DNA from: Alistipes sp.
Lineage (GTDB): Bacteria; Bacteroidota; Bacteroidia; Bacteroidales; Rikenellaceae
Assembly: GCA_017631275.1 (NCBI GenBank)
Contig: JAGBTQ010000010.1
Location: 24,669 to 88,668, forward strand
DNA length: 64,000 nucleotides
Direction: 5' to 3'
How positions within the stretch are numbered: the stretch's first letter is position 1; each line of letters begins with the position of its first letter. A program made the position numbers and the translations under genes. The notes under the pieces are model-generated. The model was not told the DNA's origin. It was given only the letters and a program-made list of their open reading frames with translations, and searched no databases. Positions 35,361-44,705 of this stretch are shown piece by piece.

Positions 35361-35369
35361 TTAACTTTG
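35339..35369 (+). promoter_or_regulatory. Promoter of the YbbR-like/coaE/folP/lolD run
   Basis: TTTG 35339-35342, 19 bp, TAACTTTG 35362-35369; the start codon is 25 bp further on. Confidence 0.8.
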
Positions 35370-35393
35370 CAATTATTTAATATAATTGTTGTT

Positions 35394-35807
35394 ATGGGAA
35401 AGCTATCTGAACTATATAAGCAGGTGCGCGGATATATCTCGCCAACCTATGTTACTATGCTCGTTGCAGCCTTCGTGCTGTGGTATATCGCCAAGCTCGG
35501 CGACACATATACAACCGAGCACCAGGTGATAGTTGTTGTCGATGGCGAGCGCATAGATGTTGATTGCGTCATTCGTGGCAAGGGCACTAACCTTATTGGC
35601 TACACGCTCTTTTCGCGCAGCGACGAGTTCGAGATCCCATCTACGGAGCTAACCTTCGATATGGATAGTGTCGACGAAAATGGTGGTCGTACGCACCACA
35701 TCGCCACAATATCTATGCAGCAGGCCCTCGCGGCGCGCATGACAGGTGTCGAGATTGTCTCTGTGGGTGCATTGCCATCGATACCATATAAGGTGGTCTG
35801 CCAATAG
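35394..35807 (+). CDS. Short YbbR-like single-pass membrane protein
   Basis: 137 residues from the ATG at 35394; the frame is open back to 35340, but that would precede the -7 box. One membrane helix (TYVTMLVAAFVLWYIAKLG, about residues 18-36) is followed by a soluble beta-rich segment (YTTEHQVIVVVDGERIDVDCVIRGKGTNLIGYT). In Bacteroidales a YbbR-domain protein commonly sits directly upstream of coaE. The helix-then-YTTE pattern fits, but this protein is less than half the usual size, so it may be a reduced YbbR. Function unknown. It precedes coaE by 38 bp. Confidence 0.6.
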   Translation: MGKLSELYKQVRGYISPTYVTMLVAAFVLWYIAKLGDTYTTEHQVIVVVDGERIDVDCVIRGKGTNLIGYTLFSRSDEFEIPSTELTFDMDSVDENGGRTHHIATISMQQALAARMTGVEIVSVGALPSIPYKVVCQ

Positions 35808-35845
35808 TAGCTATCTGTTGAACATACATAATAATATATATAAAT

Positions 35846-36436
35846 ATGTATAAGGTGGGAATTACAGGTGGCATAGGCTCAGGTAAGAGCCTTGTTGCCC
35901 AGATGTTGCAGGATAGGGGTGTTGCTATCTACTTTTCAGATGCTCGTGCCAAGGAGATAATGTCCTCTGACGAGAGTGTGCGCCGAAGCCTAATCGAGCG
36001 TTTTGGCGAGCAGACATTTGCGGAGGGGGTGCTCAACCGAGCATACCTTGCCGAGAGGGTCTTTGCATCGGACGTGGAGCTTGCAGCACTCAATGCTATT
36101 GTTCACCCCGCCGTTATGGCCGATTTCGAGCGCTGGGCCGAGGCTCAGTCGGGCGACTATGTTGTCCTTGAGTCGGCAATATTGTTCGAGTCTGGCTTCG
36201 ATGCGGCTGTAGATATGACCGTTGCCATTATGGCTCCCGAGGAGTTGCGCATCGAGCGTGTCATGGCGCGTGATGGCGTGACTAAGGAGCAGGTTGAGGA
36301 GCGCATGCGCAGTCAGCTATCTGACGAGGAGCGTTGCTCACGCTCGAAGTATGCAATCGTAAACATCGAGCTCGACGAACTTGAAGATGATGTTGAGCAG
36401 CTACACCGTCGCCTAAGCTATGATTCTCGCCAGTAG
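35846..36436 (+). CDS. coaE: Dephospho-CoA kinase CoaE
   Basis: CoaE phosphorylates the ribose 3' position of dephospho-CoA, the last step of coenzyme A synthesis. The 196 residues begin with MYKVGITGGIGSGKS, containing the P-loop at 8-15. DARAKEIM, HPAVMADF, VVLESAILFESGF and IERVMARDG follow in the order typical of the family. Length is normal. Its 3' end overlaps the folP start by 17 bases, indicating tight coupling within this housekeeping run. Confidence 0.95.
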   Translation: MYKVGITGGIGSGKSLVAQMLQDRGVAIYFSDARAKEIMSSDESVRRSLIERFGEQTFAEGVLNRAYLAERVFASDVELAALNAIVHPAVMADFERWAEAQSGDYVVLESAILFESGFDAAVDMTVAIMAPEELRIERVMARDGVTKEQVEERMRSQLSDEERCSRSKYAIVNIELDELEDDVEQLHRRLSYDSRQ

Positions 36437-37259
36437 CACTCTTAGCCTTGTTAAGAGGCAGGTGATGGCGATTTTGAACCTTACGCCCGACTCGTTCTAT
36501 GCTGGCAGCCGTCATGTTGCCTACGAGGAGGTGTGTCGTAGCGTGGAGCGTGCTATAAGCGAGGGTGCCACAATCATCGACATTGGTGGCTACTCGTCGC
36601 GCCCCGGTGCCGAGCATATCTCCGTAGATGAGGAGTGGGCGAGGGTTAAGATGGGGCTCGAGGCTGTGCGTAGCGCGGAGCAGGGTGTGGTGGTGTCGAT
36701 TGATACCTTCCGCTCGGAGATTGTGCGCCGTGCCTACGAGGAGTTTGGCGAAGTGATTGTCAATGATATCTCGGCAGGTGAGCTCGACGATGATATGCTT
36801 AAGACTGTTGCTGAACTTGGATTAAAGTATGTGGCTATGCACATGCGTGGCACGCCTAAGACCATGCAGTCGCTCGAACAATATCCCGAGGGCGTTGTGC
36901 GTGGTGTCTGCACCTACTTTGTGCGTCGCACCGAGGAGCTTACAAAGGCGGGTATCCGTAAAGAGAATATTATCCTCGACCCAGGTTTTGGCTTTGCTAA
37001 GAGTGTGGAGCAAAACTTTGAGCTATTATCAGAACTAGATAAACTTTGCGAACTTGGCTACCCCGTATTAGTGGGTCTTAGCCGCAAATCTATGATATAT
37101 CGCCCCTTGGGTATCACCCCCGAGGAGGCTCTCCCTGGCTCGTTGGCCTTGGCGTGGGAGGCGTTGCGAGGTGGCGCTACAATATTGCGTGTACACGATG
37201 TTGCGCCTACACGACAGCTTGTCGAGCTATTTAACGCATATCAAAACATCGTAAGATGA
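36420..37259 (+). CDS. folP: Dihydropteroate synthase FolP
   Basis: 279 residues. FolP joins p-aminobenzoate to dihydropterin pyrophosphate in folate synthesis and is the sulfonamide target. Visible motifs are MAILNLTPDSFYAGSRH, IIDIGGYSSRPGAEHIS, VSIDTFRSEI, VNDISAG, HMRGTPKTMQ, ILDPGFGFAKS and GLSRKSMIYRPLG. The chosen start overlaps coaE by 17 bases; an internal ATG at 36465 directly before the first conserved motif is possible, but would shorten the N-terminal strand. The stop overlaps the next gene start by four bases (ATGA). Confidence 0.95.
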   Translation: MILASSTLSLVKRQVMAILNLTPDSFYAGSRHVAYEEVCRSVERAISEGATIIDIGGYSSRPGAEHISVDEEWARVKMGLEAVRSAEQGVVVSIDTFRSEIVRRAYEEFGEVIVNDISAGELDDDMLKTVAELGLKYVAMHMRGTPKTMQSLEQYPEGVVRGVCTYFVRRTEELTKAGIRKENIILDPGFGFAKSVEQNFELLSELDKLCELGYPVLVGLSRKSMIYRPLGITPEEALPGSLALAWEALRGGATILRVHDVAPTRQLVELFNAYQNIVR

Positions 37260-37906
37260 TACACATCGAAAACATAGTTAAGCGCTTCGGCTCGTTGGAG
37301 GTGCTCCACGGCATTGAGTTTAGTGTTGAGCGTGGCGAGATAGTCTCTATCGTTGGCGCAAGTGGTGCGGGTAAGAGCACGCTGTTGCAGATTATAGGCA
37401 CGCTGATGACTCCCGACGAGGGTAGTGTTACTATCGACGGCAAGGCTGTCGCTGGCATGTCGGACGGTGAGCTCTCGGAGTTTCGCAACCGCCATGTGGG
37501 CTTTGTCTTTCAGTCGCACCACTTGCTTGAAGAGTTCTCGTCTGTGGAGAATGTAATGATGCCTATGCTTATTGCGGGCGTTAAGCGCTCCGAGGCTCAG
37601 CATAGGGCTGAGGAGCTGCTGGAGCTTGTTCAGATGTCGCACCGTCTTACTCATCGCCCCTCGGCACTCTCGGGTGGCGAGCAGCAACGTGTGGCTATCG
37701 CCCGTGCCTTGGCAAACAACCCCTCGGTGGTGCTTGCCGACGAGCCTACGGGAAACCTCGACACTGCAACACGTGAGCAGATACAGAGACTATTTTTCGA
37801 CCTTCGTGAGCGCACAGGACAGACCTTCATTATCGTCACCCACGACGAGGCGTTGGCTGAGATGTCGGACCGTAAAATTGTTATGAGCGATGGACGCATA
37901 CTATAG
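37256..37906 (+). CDS. lolD: LolD-type ABC transporter ATP-binding protein
   Basis: 216 residues with Walker A GASGAGKST, Q-loop FVFQSHHLLEEFSSVENV, signature LSGGEQQRVAIARAL, Walker B VVLADEPTGNLD and the H-loop VTHDE. The FQ-HHLL-EF stretch and overall length fit LolD, the ATPase of the LolCDE complex that releases lipoproteins from the inner membrane; the MacB/FtsE subgroup is the main alternative. No LolC/E permease is adjacent, so the partner is encoded elsewhere. Such a system is relevant to the many lipoproteins in the fimbrial locus of this window. Confidence 0.85.
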   Translation: MIHIENIVKRFGSLEVLHGIEFSVERGEIVSIVGASGAGKSTLLQIIGTLMTPDEGSVTIDGKAVAGMSDGELSEFRNRHVGFVFQSHHLLEEFSSVENVMMPMLIAGVKRSEAQHRAEELLELVQMSHRLTHRPSALSGGEQQRVAIARALANNPSVVLADEPTGNLDTATREQIQRLFFDLRERTGQTFIIVTHDEALAEMSDRKIVMSDGRIL

Positions 37907-38681
37907 CGATATGTCGCTCGACGAATTGCGCGACCTACTCGAGTCGTTGCACGACAGATACAACAATACGGACTTTATCGAGCCCGACCCCATCAGCGTG
38001 CCACACTCCTTTGCGGCTACGCTCGATAGGGAGATTGCTGGATTTATGGCTTCAACCATCGCCTGGGGCAACCGCAAGGCGATTGTTAAGAGTGCCCACC
38101 GCATGATGCACTATATGGATAATGCCCCCGCCGACTTTGTTGTAAATGCCTCGGATAAGGAGTTGGAGCACTTGCGTAGCTATGTTCATCGCACGTTTAA
38201 TGGCGAGGACTTTCGTGAGTTTGTGCTCGGACTGCGCCACATAATTCGAACGTGGGGTAGTGTGGGTGGCTTCTTCGAGCAAAGCTACGAGCGCTCGGGC
38301 GATTTGCGTGTTGCGCTCTCGGAGTTCCGCCACGAATTCTTTAAACATGACCATAACCCACATGCCGAGAAGCATGTGTCGTCTATTGATAGGGGCGCTG
38401 CGTGTAAGCGTCTGTGCATGTATCTTAGGTGGTTTGTGCGCCACGACGAGCGAGGCGTAGATTTTGGCTTGTGGCGCAAGATTCCTATGTCGGCGCTCTA
38501 CCTTCCGCTCGACATACATACGGGACGTATGGGTCGCCAGCTCGGACTTCTAAGCCGCAAGCAGGACGACTGGAAGGCTGTTGAGGAGATTACCTCGATG
38601 CTTCGCACGTTATGCCCCGACGACCCAGTGCGCTACGATTATTCTTTGTTTGGCTTGGGTATCTCGGGCGATAAATTGTAG
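37890..38681 (+). CDS. TIGR02757 (DUF2400) family protein
   Basis: 263 residues, soluble, predominantly helical. Landmarks recalled for the family are DPISVPHSF, REIAGFMASTIAWGNRKAIV, GGFFEQSY, KRLCMYLRWFVR, DFGLWRKIPMSALYLPLDIHTGR and a C-terminal DPVRYDYSLFGLGI. The helix-hairpin-like C-terminus recalls the HhH DNA glycosylase superfamily, but catalytic function has not been demonstrated, to my knowledge. The start at 37890 overlaps lolD by 17 bases; an ATG at 37911, just after the lolD stop, is an alternative. The next gene begins 3 bp after its stop. Confidence 0.85.
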   Translation: MDAYYSDMSLDELRDLLESLHDRYNNTDFIEPDPISVPHSFAATLDREIAGFMASTIAWGNRKAIVKSAHRMMHYMDNAPADFVVNASDKELEHLRSYVHRTFNGEDFREFVLGLRHIIRTWGSVGGFFEQSYERSGDLRVALSEFRHEFFKHDHNPHAEKHVSSIDRGAACKRLCMYLRWFVRHDERGVDFGLWRKIPMSALYLPLDIHTGRMGRQLGLLSRKQDDWKAVEEITSMLRTLCPDDPVRYDYSLFGLGISGDKL

Positions 38682-38684
38682 GCG

Positions 38685-39386
38685 ATGTTTCGTTTTAAGC
38701 AGTTTACGGTGTGCGACGAACGCTCAGCCATGAAGATTGGCACCGATGGCGTTCTTATTGGTGCATGGGCTGATGTTGAGGGCGATTGGCGTATCCTCGA
38801 TGTTGGCACAGGCACAGGCCTTATTGCCCTTATGCTCGCGCAACGTAACGCCTCTGCCAAGATTGTGGGTATCGACATCTCGCACGAGGCTGTAGAGGAG
38901 GCACGCGATAACTTCAGTAGGTCGCCATGGGCTACGCGCCTAAGTGCTATTGAGGGCGATGTATGTGGCTTTGAAGGCTCTGAAAAGTTCGATCATATAG
39001 TTAGCAATCCCCCATATTTTATCGACTCGCTGCACTCGCCCGATAAGCTGCGCACCATGGCGCGCCACACCTCATCGCTAAAGTTTGAGGATTTGGTAGC
39101 CTCTGCCGCGCGCCTTCTAAAGCCTGAGGGTCGCCTGTCAGTAATCCTTCCTACCGAGTGCGCCATGCAGTTTCGCTTTGCGGCATTTGGCAGGTTGTGG
39201 CTTAGTCGCCAGCTCGATGTCGTTACCAAAGAGGACGACACCCCTCGCCGTACGCTTATGGAGTTCTGCTTAAGCGACAAGCCCCTAATGCCCACCGTCA
39301 CAACCCTCACAATGCGCCATCGTGATAGCTCTTATACGGAGGAGTATCGCCGCCTTACCGAAGAGTTTTATATCAGCCTACGATAA
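38685..39386 (+). CDS. trmN6: tRNA1(Val) (adenine-37-N6)-methyltransferase
   Basis: 233 residues. A class I SAM methyltransferase: MKIGTDGVLIGAWADV lies near the N-terminus, then the SAM-binding ILDVGTGTGLIALMLAQR, the acidic strand end VGIDIS and the catalytic NPPY motif (IVSNPPYF, about residues 105-112). These features define the YfiC/TrmN6 group, which methylates A37 of valine tRNA. The related RNA/DNA N6-adenine methyltransferases are a less likely alternative. It is the last gene of the plus-strand run and is followed by three spaced palindromes and a bidirectional terminator. Confidence 0.88.
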   Translation: MFRFKQFTVCDERSAMKIGTDGVLIGAWADVEGDWRILDVGTGTGLIALMLAQRNASAKIVGIDISHEAVEEARDNFSRSPWATRLSAIEGDVCGFEGSEKFDHIVSNPPYFIDSLHSPDKLRTMARHTSSLKFEDLVASAARLLKPEGRLSVILPTECAMQFRFAAFGRLWLSRQLDVVTKEDDTPRRTLMEFCLSDKPLMPTVTTLTMRHRDSSYTEEYRRLTEEFYISLR

Positions 39387-39426
39387 CACACGTAACTATA
39401 TATTCCCCCTAATTTCCACTTACTAT

Positions 39427-39581
39427 ATAGCATGGGTATTATTTTTAATACCCATGCTATTGAATAGCAATTTGTCCTCTCTTTTGTAGCACGGGTATTA
39501 AAAATAATACCCGTGCCACTGTGCAACCACTGCACCACATATTGCCTACCATGTACACGGGTATTAAAAATAATACCCGTG
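39427..39581. repeat. Three spaced near-identical palindromes
   Basis: Palindromes lie at 39427-39460, 39489-39516 and 39556-39581. All share the core GGGTATTA-loop-TAATACCC; the outer base pairs differ in compensating fashion (CATGGG/CCCATG in the first, CACGGG/CCCGTG in the other two). Centres are about 59 and 66 bp apart. There is no T-run typical of a single terminator. Confidence 0.8.
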
Positions 39582-39623
39582 CTATTGTGAGAAGATAGGG
39601 TGTGGTAGGAAAGATGTTTCTTA

Positions 39624-39660
39624 CAAAAAAAAAGGTTGTCCCCGAAAGGACAACCTTTTG
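39624..39660. terminator. Bidirectional terminator between trmN6 and dCMP deaminase
   Basis: AAAGGTTGTCC (39631-39641) pairs with GGACAACCTTT (39648-39658). A-run on the left and T-run on the right serve convergent transcripts. Confidence 0.85.
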
Positions 39661-39677
39661 CTAGATGTTCAATCCTG

Positions 39678-40139
39678 TTATTTCATCTCGAACTCCACGC
39701 ATTCGGGACATTTGACATCGAGTTGCACGCACTCGATACCCACCTTGCGAAGTAGCTGGATGCCGTCGTCGGAGCGGTAGGGGTCGGCATAGACAACGCG
39801 CTTGATGCCCGCCTGAATGATTAGCTTGGCGCACTCGATGCAGGGCGAGGCGGTGACGTAGAGTGTCGAGCCGTCGCAGTTGTTGGCGCTCTTAGCAACC
39901 TTCGTGATGGCGTTTGCCTCGGCATGCAGAACGTAGGGCTTAGTCTTGCCCATGTCGTCCTCGCAGATGTTCTCGAAGCCCGCAGGGGTGCCGTTGTAGC
40001 CGTCCGAGATAATCATCTTATCCTTTACGAGCAGCGCTCCCACCTTGCGGCGTACGCAGTATGAGTTCTCGGCCCACACGCGTGCCATCTGCAAGTAGCG
40101 GATGTCGAACTGACGCTGTTTTTGCTCCTTATATCCCAT
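39678..40139 (-). CDS. dCMP deaminase family protein
   Basis: 153 residues. The zinc site is clear: HAEANAI at 72-78 (His and catalytic Glu) and PCIECA at 99-104 (two cysteines). VGALLVKDKMIISDGYNGTP is the substrate-binding N-terminal block of dCMP deaminases/ComEB-like enzymes. The family converts dCMP to dUMP, feeding thymidylate synthesis. It ends in a CPEC motif that might bind another metal or be redox-active. It lies 170 bp downstream of secA, separated from it by a palindromic element that could act as a terminator. Confidence 0.9.
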   Translation of the reverse strand: MGYKEQKQRQFDIRYLQMARVWAENSYCVRRKVGALLVKDKMIISDGYNGTPAGFENICEDDMGKTKPYVLHAEANAITKVAKSANNCDGSTLYVTASPCIECAKLIIQAGIKRVVYADPYRSDDGIQLLRKVGIECVQLDVKCPECVEFEMK

Positions 40140-40173
40140 TTGTATAGTTCTATTAAATTACTTCTCGTCGTCA

Positions 40174-40302
40174 AATTTCTTGTTAGAAGTGGTTAGATAC
40201 AACGCTCGGCGAATTTCGAGGCGATGGGCTGTACTCAGGCGTACTGCCCATTGCCGAGATAATTCGTTAGCGGCAGTAGATGACCACTTATCACAAGAAA
40301 TT
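40174..40302 (-). repeat. Palindromic 3'-end element, copy E (full length)
   Basis: 129 bp, read on the minus strand from the secA stop. The ends are AATTTCTTGT and ACAAGAAATT. The central stem is CTCGGC...GATGGGC with GCCCATTGCCGAG, with a short insertion, and the apex is GTAC-N6-GTAC. The stop side shows a partial repeat (TAATTTCTTG then AATTTCTTGTG), as also seen beside copy A. There is no degenerate minisatellite on its far side. Confidence 0.85.
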
Positions 40303-40309
40303 CAAGAAA

Positions 40310-43300
40310 TTATAGTTTGCCGTGGCAATGCTTGTACTTCTTACCCGAGCCACAAGGACATGGCTCGTTACGGCCTACCGACTTATCAACCTTGATAGGT
40401 GCGGTCTTGCCCCTCTCGCCCTGACCTGCGGCAGCTGCGGCAGCCATGCGTGACTCCTGAAGCTTGTTCACGTCAATCTTGCGGCGCTGCTCACGAGCCT
40501 CCTCAACGTTGTTCTCGCGAAGAGCAATGCCCGACTTATTGGTCAATGCCAACACCGTGCGGTTGATATCCTCGAGCATCTTGGCAAAGAGCTGGAACGA
40601 CTCGAGCTTGTAGATAAGGAGTGGATCCTTCTGCTCGTATGTAGCATTCTGTACGCTCTGGCGAAGGTCGTCCATCTCGCGGAGGTGCTCACGCCAAGCG
40701 TCGTCGATGGTGGTGAACATAGCCACCTTAGCAAATATACGGTAGATCTCGGCGCAGTCGGTGTCTTTGCACTTCTGCAACTCAACAGGGATAGAGTAGC
40801 GCAAGCGACCATCGGTGATAGGAAAGGCGATGCGCATATCCATGTTATTCTCACGATCCTTGTAGATCTTCTCCATCGTTGGGCGCACCATGTCGGCAAT
40901 AGCCTTGGTCTTGCGTGCGAAGTGGTTGGTAAGATCCTCGACAATGGTGTCGATAATCTGCTTTGGCTTCATTGCGTCGAACTGTGCCTCGTCGATAGAT
41001 GGCTCGATAGCCACCTCGCGCATAAGGTCGAACTTAAACTCCTCGAACGAGCAGCCCTCGTGGTTCTCAACAAACTTAAGGGCGTAGTCCTGACGGAGGT
41101 TGTTTAGGTCGATGTCGATACGCTCGCCATAGAGAGCATGGCGACGACGTGTGTAGATAACCTCACGCTGCGAGTTCATAACATCGTCGTACTCCAACAG
41201 GCGCTTACGCATGCCGAAGTGGTTCTCCTCAACCTTCTTCTGTGCACGCTCGATAGCCTTTGTCATCATGCCTGCCTGGATAACCTCGCCCTCCTTAAGA
41301 CCCATCTGGTCCATCATCTTGGCGATACGGTCAGAGCCGAAGAGGCGCATGAGCTGATCCTCCAACGATACGAAGAACTGTGATGAGCCTGGGTCACCCT
41401 GACGTCCTGCACGACCACGTAGCTGACGATCTACACGACGGCTCTCGTGGCGCTCGGTGCCGATGATAGCCAAACCACCAAGCTCCTTAACCTCTGGCGA
41501 GAGCTTGATATCGGTACCACGACCCGCCATGTTGGTAGCGATGGTTACCTGACCACGGCGACCTGCCTCGGCAACAATCTGTGCCTCGAGCTGGTGCTGC
41601 TTAGCATTCAACACGTTGTGCTTGATGCCACGAAGCTTAAGCATACGGCTCAAGAGCTCCGAAATCTCGACTGAGGTGGTACCCACCAACACAGGACGAC
41701 CCTCCTCAACGAGGCGCTCAATCTCTGCGATAACGGCGTTGTACTTCTCGCGTGCGGTCTTATATACGAGGTCCTCGCGGTCGTCGCGAATAACCTTCTT
41801 GTTTGTAGGAATTACAACAACATCGAGCTTGTAGATGCTCCAGAACTCCGATGCCTCGGTCTCGGCAGTACCGGTCATACCCGCGAGCTTGTGGTACATA
41901 CGGAAGTAGTTCTGAAGAGTAATTGTTGCGAAGGTCTGCGTAGCATCCTCCACCTTTACATTCTCCTTAGCCTCGATAGCCTGGTGCAAGCCGTCAGAGT
42001 AGCGACGACCTTCCATGATACGGCCTGTCTGCTCGTCAACGATCTTCACCTTATTATCGATAAGCACATACTCAACCTCCTTTTCGAACATGAAGTATGC
42101 CTTGAGAAGCTGGTTCATGGTGTGCACACGCTCAGCCTTAATGGCGTAGTCGGCCAACAAGGCATCCTTCTGCTCGGCACGCTGCTCGGGCGTAAGCTCG
42201 CCATTCTCGATCTCGGCAATGCGAGCGCCGATGTCGGGAAGCACGAAGAAGCCCTCCTCGTTGAAGCGCTTTGAGGCAACCTCGTGACCCTTATCTGTGA
42301 GGATAAGAGAGTTTAGCTTCTCGTCGTGGATAACGAAGTTGTCGTCGGTAATCTCGTGCATGCGCTTCTCGTTATCCTGCATGTAGAAGTTCTCGGTCTT
42401 CTGCAACAACACCTTTACACCAGGTTCCGATAGGAACTTGATGAGTGCCTTATACTTAGGCATAGCCTTATAGGCGCGAAGCAGGAGCTTACCTGCCTCG
42501 AGGTGGTCGCCCTCGTTGAACAGACGCTTAGCCTCGGCAACATCCGATGACGACATCTTGCTCTGAAGGTCATAGATATACTTTGCTGCAGGCTGATACT
42601 CGGCAAAGAGCTGGTCGCCACCCTTAGGTACAGGACCTGAGATGATAAGTGGCGTACGTGCATCGTCGATAAGCACTGAATCGACCTCATCGACAATGGC
42701 GAAGTGGTGCTTGCGCTGCACAAGGTCAGATGGTGACGATGCCATGTTGTCGCGCAAGTAGTCGAAACCAAACTCGTTGTTAGTACCAAACGTAATATCT
42801 GCCATGTATGCCTTGCGACGCTCCTCAGAGTTAGGGCGTGTGTTGTCGATACATGCTACCGATAGGCCGTGGAACTGATACATAGGACCCATCCACTCGG
42901 CATCACGACGTGCAAGGTAGTCGTTCACGGTAACCACGTGAACACCCTTGTGAGCCAAGGCATTGAGGAATACTGGGAGTGTTGCCACGAGGGTCTTACC
43001 CTCACCCGTAGCCATCTCGGCGATACGTCCCTTGTGCAAAACAACGCCACCAAAGAGTTGTACGTCGTAGTGAACCATATCCCACTTGATGACATTACCA
43101 CCAGCAGTCCACTCGCTGCTATAGATAGCCTTGTCGCCCTCGATAGTCACCAAGTCCTGGCGCTGGGCTGCAAGGTTGCGGTCGAAGTCGTTAGCCGTAA
43201 CTACCACAGTGTCGTTCTCGGCAAAGCGGCGTGCTGTATCCTTCATAATGGCGAAGGCCTCAGGGAGAATCTCCTCGAGCTTCTGCTCAATCTTCTCGTC

Positions 43301-43594
43301 GATGCGCTTTGTCGTGTCGTCAATATCTTTTGATATGCGCTCCTTGTCTGAGAGCGATGTCTCGGCAAGCTCGAGCTTAGCCTTCTGCTCGATGATGTGC
43401 TGCTCGTCGCCAGCAATGAAGTCGGCAATCGACTTGCTTAGCGCTGCTGAGCGAGCACGAAGCTCGTCGTTTGAGAGCGCAGAAATCGAGGGGAAGATAG
43501 CCTTGATCTTCTCAACATAGGGCTGAATCTCCTTGCGATCCTTATCGGCCTTTGAGCCGAAAATGAGCTTAAGAATTTTTGATGCTATATCCAT
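40310..43594 (-). CDS. secA: Preprotein translocase ATPase SecA
   Basis: 1094 residues, typical for Bacteroidota SecA, which are longer than the roughly 900 residues of E. coli SecA. Walker A ([14 protein letters not shown]), the DEAD-like [20 protein letters not shown], the helicase motifs GRGTDIKLS and [20 protein letters not shown], and the C-terminal zinc-binding [12 protein letters not shown] are all present. It drives polypeptides through SecYEG with ATP. It has its own promoter (43645-43675). Its stop codon is followed within 8 bp by palindromic element copy E. Confidence 0.97.
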   Translation of the reverse strand: MDIASKILKLIFGSKADKDRKEIQPYVEKIKAIFPSISALSNDELRARSAALSKSIADFIAGDEQHIIEQKAKLELAETSLSDKERISKDIDDTTKRIDEKIEQKLEEILPEAFAIMKDTARRFAENDTVVVTANDFDRNLAAQRQDLVTIEGDKAIYSSEWTAGGNVIKWDMVHYDVQLFGGVVLHKGRIAEMATGEGKTLVATLPVFLNALAHKGVHVVTVNDYLARRDAEWMGPMYQFHGLSVACIDNTRPNSEERRKAYMADITFGTNNEFGFDYLRDNMASSPSDLVQRKHHFAIVDEVDSVLIDDARTPLIISGPVPKGGDQLFAEYQPAAKYIYDLQSKMSSSDVAEAKRLFNEGDHLEAGKLLLRAYKAMPKYKALIKFLSEPGVKVLLQKTENFYMQDNEKRMHEITDDNFVIHDEKLNSLILTDKGHEVASKRFNEEGFFVLPDIGARIAEIENGELTPEQRAEQKDALLADYAIKAERVHTMNQLLKAYFMFEKEVEYVLIDNKVKIVDEQTGRIMEGRRYSDGLHQAIEAKENVKVEDATQTFATITLQNYFRMYHKLAGMTGTAETEASEFWSIYKLDVVVIPTNKKVIRDDREDLVYKTAREKYNAVIAEIERLVEEGRPVLVGTTSVEISELLSRMLKLRGIKHNVLNAKQHQLEAQIVAEAGRRGQVTIATNMAGRGTDIKLSPEVKELGGLAIIGTERHESRRVDRQLRGRAGRQGDPGSSQFFVSLEDQLMRLFGSDRIAKMMDQMGLKEGEVIQAGMMTKAIERAQKKVEENHFGMRKRLLEYDDVMNSQREVIYTRRRHALYGERIDIDLNNLRQDYALKFVENHEGCSFEEFKFDLMREVAIEPSIDEAQFDAMKPKQIIDTIVEDLTNHFARKTKAIADMVRPTMEKIYKDRENNMDMRIAFPITDGRLRYSIPVELQKCKDTDCAEIYRIFAKVAMFTTIDDAWREHLREMDDLRQSVQNATYEQKDPLLIYKLESFQLFAKMLEDINRTVLALTNKSGIALRENNVEEAREQRRKIDVNKLQESRMAAAAAAGQGERGKTAPIKVDKSVGRNEPCPCGSGKKYKHCHGKL

Positions 43595-43644
43595 GATTTA
43601 ACTATTTGTTTCGTTTATCGTTGCGTAAAAAAACATAATTCGTG

Positions 43645-43675
43645 CAAAGATATTATTTTTTTATGTAAAAAGCAA
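43645..43675 (-). promoter_or_regulatory. Promoter of secA
   Basis: Minus-strand TATCTTTG (complement of 43645-43652), with TTGC (complement of GCAA, 43672-43675) 19 bp upstream. Confidence 0.7.
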
Positions 43676-43676
43676 C

Positions 43677-43702
43677 ACGTGCGCATGTTTTTATGCGCAC
43701 GT
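43677..43702 (-). terminator. Hairpin terminator of the DUF2851 transcript
   Basis: Perfect 10-bp stem ACGTGCGCAT (43677-43686) and ATGCGCACGT (43693-43702) with a six-base GTTTTT loop, upstream of the secA promoter and downstream of the five-gene minus run. Confidence 0.65.
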
Positions 43703-43756
43703 ATGTATGTGTGTATGTATGCCTAACGCGTAGGCCTATGTTCGGGTGTAGATTTA

Positions 43757-44695
43757 CTATATGCCACTGAGTAGGCATTTGCCCAGAGGACAACGCTCAC
43801 AGCCCAGCGTCGAGCAATACTCCTTGCTTAGCTGAATTAGCGCCTGGCTCTCGAAGGCATTTCTGATTGTTAGCCCCGCCCCTGTCCAGGGCTTAGTGAG
43901 CCTGTTGCTCTCGGCAGCAATGCTCTCGAGTAGGCGAATAGCATCGTTTGCGGTGTTGCTATTGCGGGTATATGCACTGTAGGCGTGCATCATCGGTGCT
44001 ATGAGGTTGATGCCCAGAAGGTCGCTCTTAATGTGCCCCATGCGGTAGGTTGTCACCGAGTGCGAATTTACGGGAATGAAGTTCGTGAGCCAGTAGTCCG
44101 ATGTCTCGCCACCAAAGAACTTGTAGATTGCATCACTTGTACGACACTCCAGGGCGCTCTGCAGGGTGAAGTCGCGATTGAGGAAGCATGCAGCAAGCTG
44201 CGTAAGACGGAGGGTAGGGTGGTTGTGGGGGTATATGCCCGTTAGTTGCCACTCGCCAGCCATCATTGGCACAATGCCATACTTTGCTGCAAGGTGGCTA
44301 AACTCCTCGCGAAGAAGGCGTAGGTAGTCGTCATCGCCATATATGTCCAAGAGTCCTGCGCCACCCAAGAGCAGAGCTTCGAGCTTGACAATAGAGCTAT
44401 TCTCGCGCATGAGCATGTTGTTGGTAACACGCTCGGCAAGGCGAAGCATAGGAGCACGATTGTCCATGCCACCAAGCACGCCAAGAAGCATCGTGTGGAA
44501 GCACTCGTTCCAACTCTCGCCCGTCGCTTTAAAGGTGCGCATAATGTCGCGCGCCTTGCGGTCGAGGCGCTCACACGTAAGACGATTAAGTATGACGTTA
44601 AGCTCAAGAGCATCAACATTTTGGATATGCACACAACACTCCTGGCGTCTTGCTCCATGTCTTAGACTCTCAATCGTATGTTGCCCCGCAGCCAT
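43757..44695 (-). CDS. DUF2851-like protein, shortened N-terminus
   Basis: 312 residues. The C-terminal part (SIVKLEALLLGGAGLLDI, YPHNHPTLRLTQLAACF, LGINLIAPMMHAYSAY, GCERCPLGKCLLSGI) matches what I recall of DUF2851 proteins, whose function is unknown. Family members are usually around 420 residues, so roughly the first 100-120 seem to be missing. The upstream gene ends only 10 bp before the ATG, so the missing part is not simply in another frame. This could be a naturally short subgroup. The C-terminal Cys cluster could bind metal. It is last in a run with sufE and a DUF59 gene. Confidence 0.65.
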   Translation of the reverse strand: MAAGQHTIESLRHGARRQECCVHIQNVDALELNVILNRLTCERLDRKARDIMRTFKATGESWNECFHTMLLGVLGGMDNRAPMLRLAERVTNNMLMRENSSIVKLEALLLGGAGLLDIYGDDDYLRLLREEFSHLAAKYGIVPMMAGEWQLTGIYPHNHPTLRLTQLAACFLNRDFTLQSALECRTSDAIYKFFGGETSDYWLTNFIPVNSHSVTTYRMGHIKSDLLGINLIAPMMHAYSAYTRNSNTANDAIRLLESIAAESNRLTKPWTGAGLTIRNAFESQALIQLSKEYCSTLGCERCPLGKCLLSGI

Positions 44696-44705
44696 AGGTC
44701 GATTT

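Noticed and set aside
39427-39581. Three palindromes as a tiny CRISPR array
   Set aside because: Only three copies, unequal intervals, differing outer bases and no cas genes; better described as spaced palindromes.
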